9,267 nt of DNA, taken from NCBI GenBank assembly GCA_002333425.1, contig DDBL01000221.1, positions 1-9,267 of the forward strand. Reading direction: 5' to 3'. This document shows positions 5,150 to 9,267 of the stretch, piece after piece. The DNA is from Leptospiraceae bacterium UBA2033. Its GTDB lineage: Bacteria > Spirochaetota > Leptospiria > Leptospirales > Leptospiraceae. The notes below the pieces were generated by a model, which had not been told where the DNA came from, made no database searches, and saw only the letters and a program-made list of their open reading frames with translations. The stretch's first letter is position 1. Every line of letters begins with the position of its first letter. The position numbers and the translations under genes were made by a program.

Positions 5150-7492
5150 ATGAATCCTTTAAATAAAATATCTAGAAGTATAAAAAATACAATATTTTTC
5201 TTATACTTCCTTTTAAATTTCTTCAACTGCGGTTTTTCGAAGAGTCCAGAGCCTCAATTATTAGGAGCTTTTAATCTATCTAATGGGGCTCCACCCGCTT
5301 CTTTAACCTATTCAAATAGTCCTTATACATTTTCTCAAAACATTGCAATTTCAACCATTACACCTACAGTAACTGGTACTGTAGAGAATTGTGTGTCGAG
5401 CCCACCATTGCCAACTGGTCTTGTTCTTAGCTCAAATACCTGTTCAATAACTGGAACTCCTTCAGCCTTCCAAGTAGCAACTGATTATACTATAACTGCT
5501 TCGAATAGTTATGGCTCAGGTACGGCGGTAATAAGTATTACAATTTCTTTAGATCCGCCATCATCGCTGAACTTTTCAGGAAGTCCTTATACATTTACAA
5601 ATGGAGTCAGTATAGGAACAATTAGCCCTACCTATTCAGGTACAATAAGTTCATGTATTGCATCTCCAAACTTGCCTATTGGGTTAAGTTTATCTTCAAA
5701 TTGCGAATTAATCGGAGTTCCTACAACCAATCAAACAAGCAGTAGTTACACAATTACTGCTACTAACACAGGTGGTAGCACGCAAGCTACGATATCTATA
5801 ACGATCAACGACTCAGCACCAACTGGATTGTCTTACAATGGTTCGCCTTTTACATTTACAGTAGGAATTCCGATTACGAGCGTGAATCCAACGGTAACAG
5901 GTACGCCAAGTTCTTACTCGGTAAGTCCTTCTCTTCCAGTAGGTCTAGCTGTCAACACTACAACGGGTCAATTAGCAGGAACTCCTACGGTCATTTCGGC
6001 AAGTGCCACCTACACAGTTACAGCGACTAACGCAGGTGGTAGCACTCAAACTAACTTTACGGTTATTGTGAATGCAGGACCTCCAACTATTTCCTATACT
6101 GGTAGCCCTTTTACTTTTACACAGCATTCTCCGATTACTACTATGACCCCAACTGTTTTAGGAACAATTACATCCTGTTCGATAAGTCCAAACTTACCAG
6201 CAGGCTTAAGCATTCATAATACGACTTGTGTAATCAGCGGAACTCCTACAGCGACTCAAGTTGCTACCACCCATACCATTACCGCGACGAATGCTAACGG
6301 AAACACTACCACAACAATCAGTCTTACCATTGGCTCCGCATTTTATACTATAGGTGGTACTGTAGCTCAATTAGCAGGAAGTAATACAATAGTAATTCAA
6401 AACAATGGAACTGATAATAAAAGTATAACCATCAATGGAGCATTTACATTTACAACCTCGATTGCGAGCGGAGCTACTTATAATGTCACAGTTTTAACTC
6501 AGCCATCGGGACAAAATTGTGTGGTTACAAATCCAACAGGAACTGTGTCTACAGCAAATATAGCAGACGTTGTTGTAACGTGCACTGGAAATTCAAATGG
6601 AGCATTGTCTAGTGGAACTATTTTAAATCCTCTACCTGCTAATATTGGTTCTAATGGCGGGGTTACGACATTTGTTGGCTCTCCTTGTGCGGCTAATACA
6701 ACTTGTGTCACGGGTTCTAGTGGAAACGTTGATTCATCCGATCCTACTCTTGTTAGATTTAATGTCACTCAGGCAATTACAACGGATGGATATTATTTAT
6801 ATGTTGCAGACCGATCGAATAATAAAATTCGAAAGGTTGATCTTGCAAACGGAGCAACTACAACGCTCACATCATCTGTCAGTACTCCGAGAGGTATTAC
6901 AACCGATGGAGTGTATGTATACGTTACAAATGATGGGGATAATACTTTAAAGAAATACAAAATTAGCGATGGATCTGCAACTACTCTCTCTTCAAGCTTA
7001 AGCACACCACGCGGAATGGCTATCTATAATAATAATCTATATTTCACTGATAGTGGGGCAAGAGTCCTTTACCAATTTAATTTAACAACCTTAGTGCAGA
7101 CGACTGTTATTAGTTCGGGGTTGACAGATCCCAGGGGCATTGTGCTTTTTGGGAATGAACTTTATATTTCAGATACAGCAGCGGGTCTGATTAGAAAGAC
7201 AACCATCGGAACATGGACGTTAAGTAACGTAGCAACTGGATTAAGCTCTCCCGATGGAATTACTACAGATGGAACTCATTTATACGTTGTCCAAGAAGGA
7301 AATGATATTTTAGCCAAAGTGACTACGACAGGTGTTGTATCTACGATTGCTGGTACATCTGGCACTTCAGGTTATAAAAATGATTCGACTTCTCTTTCTG
7401 CTCGATTTAATAATCCTAGAGGAGTTGTAAGTGATGGAGTTTCGCTTTATGTATGCGATAGGAATAATCATGTGATTAGAAGAGTTCAGTAG
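5150..7492 (+). CDS. Large surface lipoprotein with four Ig-like modules and an NHL-type beta-propeller
   Basis: The product is a 780-residue predicted lipoprotein. A basic n-region (NPLNKISRSIKN), a hydrophobic core and the lipobox LLNFFNC place the lipidated residue at Cys27. Four He_PIG-type Ig-like modules of about 85 residues follow (about 47-133, 136-220, 224-308, 311-394). Each has a SPYTF/SPFTF opening, a SPxLPxGL turn, a GTPT or GVPT turn and a YTITATN-like strand. A separate beta-rich module (398-478, YTIGGTVAQLAG to VVVTC) comes next. An NHL-like propeller of about six blades then runs to the end (about 504-780), with repeats such as LYVADRSNNKIRKV and LYVCDRNNHVIRRV. Modules 1, 2 and 4 each hold two Cys 16-17 residues apart; module 3 holds none. 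I start at ATG 5150 because GAGAG precedes it at good spacing; an upstream ATG at 5135 would add five residues. It is probably outer-membrane and ligand-binding or adhesive, but the ligand is unknown. Confidence 0.85.
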   Translation: MNPLNKISRSIKNTIFFLYFLLNFFNCGFSKSPEPQLLGAFNLSNGAPPASLTYSNSPYTFSQNIAISTITPTVTGTVENCVSSPPLPTGLVLSSNTCSITGTPSAFQVATDYTITASNSYGSGTAVISITISLDPPSSLNFSGSPYTFTNGVSIGTISPTYSGTISSCIASPNLPIGLSLSSNCELIGVPTTNQTSSSYTITATNTGGSTQATISITINDSAPTGLSYNGSPFTFTVGIPITSVNPTVTGTPSSYSVSPSLPVGLAVNTTTGQLAGTPTVISASATYTVTATNAGGSTQTNFTVIVNAGPPTISYTGSPFTFTQHSPITTMTPTVLGTITSCSISPNLPAGLSIHNTTCVISGTPTATQVATTHTITATNANGNTTTTISLTIGSAFYTIGGTVAQLAGSNTIVIQNNGTDNKSITINGAFTFTTSIASGATYNVTVLTQPSGQNCVVTNPTGTVSTANIADVVVTCTGNSNGALSSGTILNPLPANIGSNGGVTTFVGSPCAANTTCVTGSSGNVDSSDPTLVRFNVTQAITTDGYYLYVADRSNNKIRKVDLANGATTTLTSSVSTPRGITTDGVYVYVTNDGDNTLKKYKISDGSATTLSSSLSTPRGMAIYNNNLYFTDSGARVLYQFNLTTLVQTTVISSGLTDPRGIVLFGNELYISDTAAGLIRKTTIGTWTLSNVATGLSSPDGITTDGTHLYVVQEGNDILAKVTTTGVVSTIAGTSGTSGYKNDSTSLSARFNNPRGVVSDGVSLYVCDRNNHVIRRVQ
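5288..6331 (+). repeat. Four tandem Ig-like coding modules
   Basis: Four protein-level repeats of about 255 bases each lie at about 5288-5548, 5555-5809, 5819-6073 and 6080-6331. They are diverged at the DNA level but keep a shared scaffold of Tyr/Gly/Pro positions, so they arose by old duplications rather than recent slippage. Confidence 0.8.
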
Positions 7493-7550
7493 ATATTCAA
7501 ATCCATGTTGCAAAACCCAGAGTTTACGACAAAGTCAAAGAGTGGTTACT

Positions 7551-7940
7551 CTACATTTCCCGCTTCACCGTAGTTTTGATTCCACCGCGAACACTGAAGT
7601 CGCCGAAGATTTTTAGATACTTTGGTTTGATGGCTTTTTTTATATCGTCATACATTTTGTTTACTACGTTCTCGTGAAAAATTCCTACGTTACGAAAAAA
7701 TAAAACATATTCTTTGAGTGACTTTAGCTCTATACATTCAGCGTTTGGGATATAGGTAATATGAATGGTTCCAAAATCAGGTAGACCGGTTTTGGGGCAG
7801 ATCGCGGTGAATTCTGGAATTGTAAAATCAATTGTGTAATCATTCCCTTTATAAATATTAGTAAATGTTTCAATTGCCGGAGTTTTTAAATCACGGATAT
7901 GGGTTTGTTTTCCTTCATAGGAAGATATTTCTTTTTTCAT
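7551..7940 (-). CDS. queF: NADPH-dependent 7-cyano-7-deazaguanine (preQ0) reductase
   Basis: QueF reduces the nitrile of preQ0 to the amine of preQ1, a cytoplasmic step in making the modified tRNA base queuosine. At 129 residues this is the short, single-domain (type I) form. Key features are EFTAICPKTGLPDFG at 43-57, with the nucleophile Cys48 and the proton-donor Asp55. The QueF signature ELKSLKEY lies at 71-78, and FFRNVGIFHE at 81-90 ends in the conserved His89 and Glu90. The protein is complete, including the basic GGI(K)TTV-like tail. The ATG at 7938-7940 has AAGG seven bases upstream. It is divergent from guaA with 52 bp between the starts and convergent with the large lipoprotein gene (58 bp between the stops). 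A preQ1 riboswitch was looked for in the short leader and not found. The other queuosine genes are not in the window. Confidence 0.96.
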   Translation of the reverse strand: MKKEISSYEGKQTHIRDLKTPAIETFTNIYKGNDYTIDFTIPEFTAICPKTGLPDFGTIHITYIPNAECIELKSLKEYVLFFRNVGIFHENVVNKMYDDIKKAIKPKYLKIFGDFSVRGGIKTTVKREM

Positions 7941-7949
7941 TGTTAGCCT

Positions 7950-7979
7950 TTGGTAGTTGATGAATTATCTATCTATAAT
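7950..7979 (+). promoter_or_regulatory. Candidate promoter of guaA
   Basis: TTGGTA (7950-7955) and a perfect TATAAT (7974-7979) are 18 bases apart in the 52-bp divergent gap. A start 6-7 bases after the -10 would fall at about 7985-7986, inside the AGGGA SD (7984-7988). The leader would then be only about 8 bases, which lowers confidence. The real start may use another promoter inside queF. Confidence 0.3.
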
Positions 7980-7992
7980 TTTCAGGGACTTT

Positions 7993-9267
7993 ATGAATCA
8001 TAGTAAAAAATTAGGTGTAGTAGATTTTGGCGGGCAGTATGCTCATTTAATTTCGTCTAGAGTGCGAAGACTTGGGGCATATACAGAAATTCTTTCGAAC
8101 GAAGAAAGTCTGGAAAAATACAAAGAATACGCCGGTATAATTCTCTCCGGTGGACCCAATAGCGTCTACGAAAAAGATTCTCCCCAGATTGACCCAAAAG
8201 TATTAGAACTTGGAATTCCTATTCTAGGAATTTGTTACGGGCACCAACTTGTCATGAAAGTTTTAGGTGGCAAAGTCGAATCATCGGCTAACAGGGAGTA
8301 TGGTCCTGCGATTTTGGAAATAGAGGATAATACGCTAAATATAGTAAAAGGATTTAGCTTCAAAGAAAAAATCTGGATGAGCCATGGGGATGAAGTCGTT
8401 TCTCTTCCAAGTGGATTTAAACCATTCGGTCGAACGGATCATTGCCGTTATGCGGGAGTTTACAATTCCGAAAAAAAAATCTTTGGAATTCAATTTCATC
8501 CCGAGGTAACGCACTCCGAAAAAGGTTTAGTGTTTCTCGGAAATTTTGTATCTATATGCGGACTTTCTAATACTTGGGGGATCGAACAATTTCTAGAAGC
8601 AAAACTTTCTGAAATTAAAGCAGAGGCTAACAACAATAATGTGTTCATGCTCATTTCCGGTGGTGTGGATTCTACTGTATCCTATTTACTACTTGCAAAA
8701 GCACTTGGTAGTGAGAGAGTCAAAGGGTTGTTAATCGACACAGGCTTTATGCGTAAAAACGAAGTAGAAAATCTTCGCCATAAATTACACGACCTCGGAG
8801 TAGATTTACTTGTTTCCGACGAATCAGAAAGATTTTATTCTGCACTACACCAGAAGTCCGAGCCAGAGGAAAAACGTAAGATTATTGGTCAGCTATTCAT
8901 TGACTGTAAAAACGATGTCGCAGAAAAATTCCATTTGTCCGATGCAAAATGGCTTTTGGGGCAAGGCACTATTTACCCCGACACAATCGAAAGTGGTGGT
9001 ACCAAACACTCTCATAAAATCAAAACCCACCACAACCGAGTCCAAGCAGTTCTTGACTTGATGGAAAAAGGAAGAGTCCTCGAACCAATTCGCGATCTTT
9101 ACAAAGACGAAGTGCGTGAACTGGGAACCATGCTTGGCTTAGAGAAAAACTGGGTTATCCGCCATCCATTTCCCGGACCAGGTCTTGCTGTTCGTATGCT
9201 TTCTTCTCATGAATACAATGGATTTAATAACCAAGAAGGGCTTGCTAAAGTAATCACTCGTTTTCCC
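7993..9267 (+). CDS. guaA: GMP synthase (glutamine-hydrolysing), cut by the window end
   Basis: GuaA makes GMP from XMP, ATP and glutamine in the last step of guanine nucleotide synthesis. The 425 codons seen contain the glutamine amidotransferase domain: GICYGHQL with nucleophile Cys81, and FHPE with His169 and Glu171. The ATP pyrophosphatase domain follows, with the P-loop SGGVDS at 222-227, the conserved QGTIYPDTIESG (324-335) and EPIRDLYKDEVRELG (364-378). PFPGPGL (392-398) opens the dimerisation domain. No stop occurs before the edge. The ATG at 7993 has AGGGA four bases upstream. After PGPGLAVRML the text (SSHEYNGFNNQEGL) departs from the common enterobacterial form. This suggests an insertion or the longer form that I recall for Leptospira. 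The gene is complete at the 5' end and truncated at the 3' end only by the window. Confidence 0.97.
   Translation, partial: MNHSKKLGVVDFGGQYAHLISSRVRRLGAYTEILSNEESLEKYKEYAGIILSGGPNSVYEKDSPQIDPKVLELGIPILGICYGHQLVMKVLGGKVESSANREYGPAILEIEDNTLNIVKGFSFKEKIWMSHGDEVVSLPSGFKPFGRTDHCRYAGVYNSEKKIFGIQFHPEVTHSEKGLVFLGNFVSICGLSNTWGIEQFLEAKLSEIKAEANNNNVFMLISGGVDSTVSYLLLAKALGSERVKGLLIDTGFMRKNEVENLRHKLHDLGVDLLVSDESERFYSALHQKSEPEEKRKIIGQLFIDCKNDVAEKFHLSDAKWLLGQGTIYPDTIESGGTKHSHKIKTHHNRVQAVLDLMEKGRVLEPIRDLYKDEVRELGTMLGLEKNWVIRHPFPGPGLAVRMLSSHEYNGFNNQEGLAKVITRFP

Noticed and set aside
6499..6950. Overlapping ORFs on both strands within the large lipoprotein (6499-6768 minus, 6645-6950 plus)
   Set aside because: They lie wholly inside a well-supported reading frame with repeated domains, and their composition is biased as expected for shadow frames.
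7539..7552. Shared terminator between the lipoprotein gene and queF
   Set aside because: AGAGT/ACTCT around a four-base loop is only 5 bp, overlaps the queF stop and has no T-tract on either side, so it is within chance.
7941..7992. preQ1 riboswitch ahead of queF
   Set aside because: The 52-base leader lacks the GGUUC-like stem, the ACCC element and the A-rich pairing tail of the preQ1 aptamer, and it must also hold the guaA start region.
8810..9061. Plus-strand ORF inside guaA
   Set aside because: It is a frame-shifted reading of the GMP synthase ATP-pyrophosphatase domain, whose own frame is unbroken and conserved.

Overview
The window is low-GC bacterial chromosome that looks like a spirochete of the Leptospiraceae or a close relative. 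This is inferred from the gene mix, the AT-rich codon choice and the lipoproteins with a loose spirochete-type lipobox (FFNC, SFGC); no single marker proves it. Eight genes are well supported: six complete conserved or recognisable genes, one large lipoprotein, and one gene cut by the right edge. No tRNA, rRNA, CRISPR array or transposase was seen.

Layout. Positions 1-375 hold what looks like a decayed or mis-started small lipoprotein with no credible signal peptide in frame. Positions 384-941 (minus) carry a two-gene toxin-antitoxin module of the DUF433/DUF5615 (VapBC45-like) type: the toxin starts on TTG directly after the antitoxin stop, and a perfect 8-bp inverted repeat straddles the antitoxin start. 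Positions 1063-1812 (minus) encode an unrecognised membrane-anchored protein. It diverges from a plus-strand pair at 1915-3618: an anchored periplasmic protein resembling the N-terminal part of PpiD/SurA chaperones, and a CheX-type chemotaxis phosphatase starting with zero gap. Positions 3645-3832 are a palindromic intergenic element whose arms are each built of three octamers (NCACRGAG), with the two inner octamers in opposite order in the two arms.

The right half has gpsA (glycerol-3-phosphate dehydrogenase, 3900-4907), a strong hairpin after it, and an AT-rich gap. A large surface lipoprotein follows (5150-7492) with four Ig-like (He_PIG) modules, a further beta-rich module and an NHL-type beta-propeller. 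Then come queF on the minus strand (preQ0 reductase, queuosine synthesis) and, divergent from it, guaA (GMP synthase), which runs off the window.

The genes are mostly unrelated housekeeping functions (phospholipid precursor, tRNA modification, purine synthesis, chemotaxis) interspersed with accessory items: the toxin-antitoxin module, the repeat element and the lipoproteins. I see no convincing new multi-gene system. The points most worth a second look are the octamer-built palindromic element, the tightly packed toxin-antitoxin control region, and the coordinated loss of a cysteine pair in one Ig module of the large lipoprotein.
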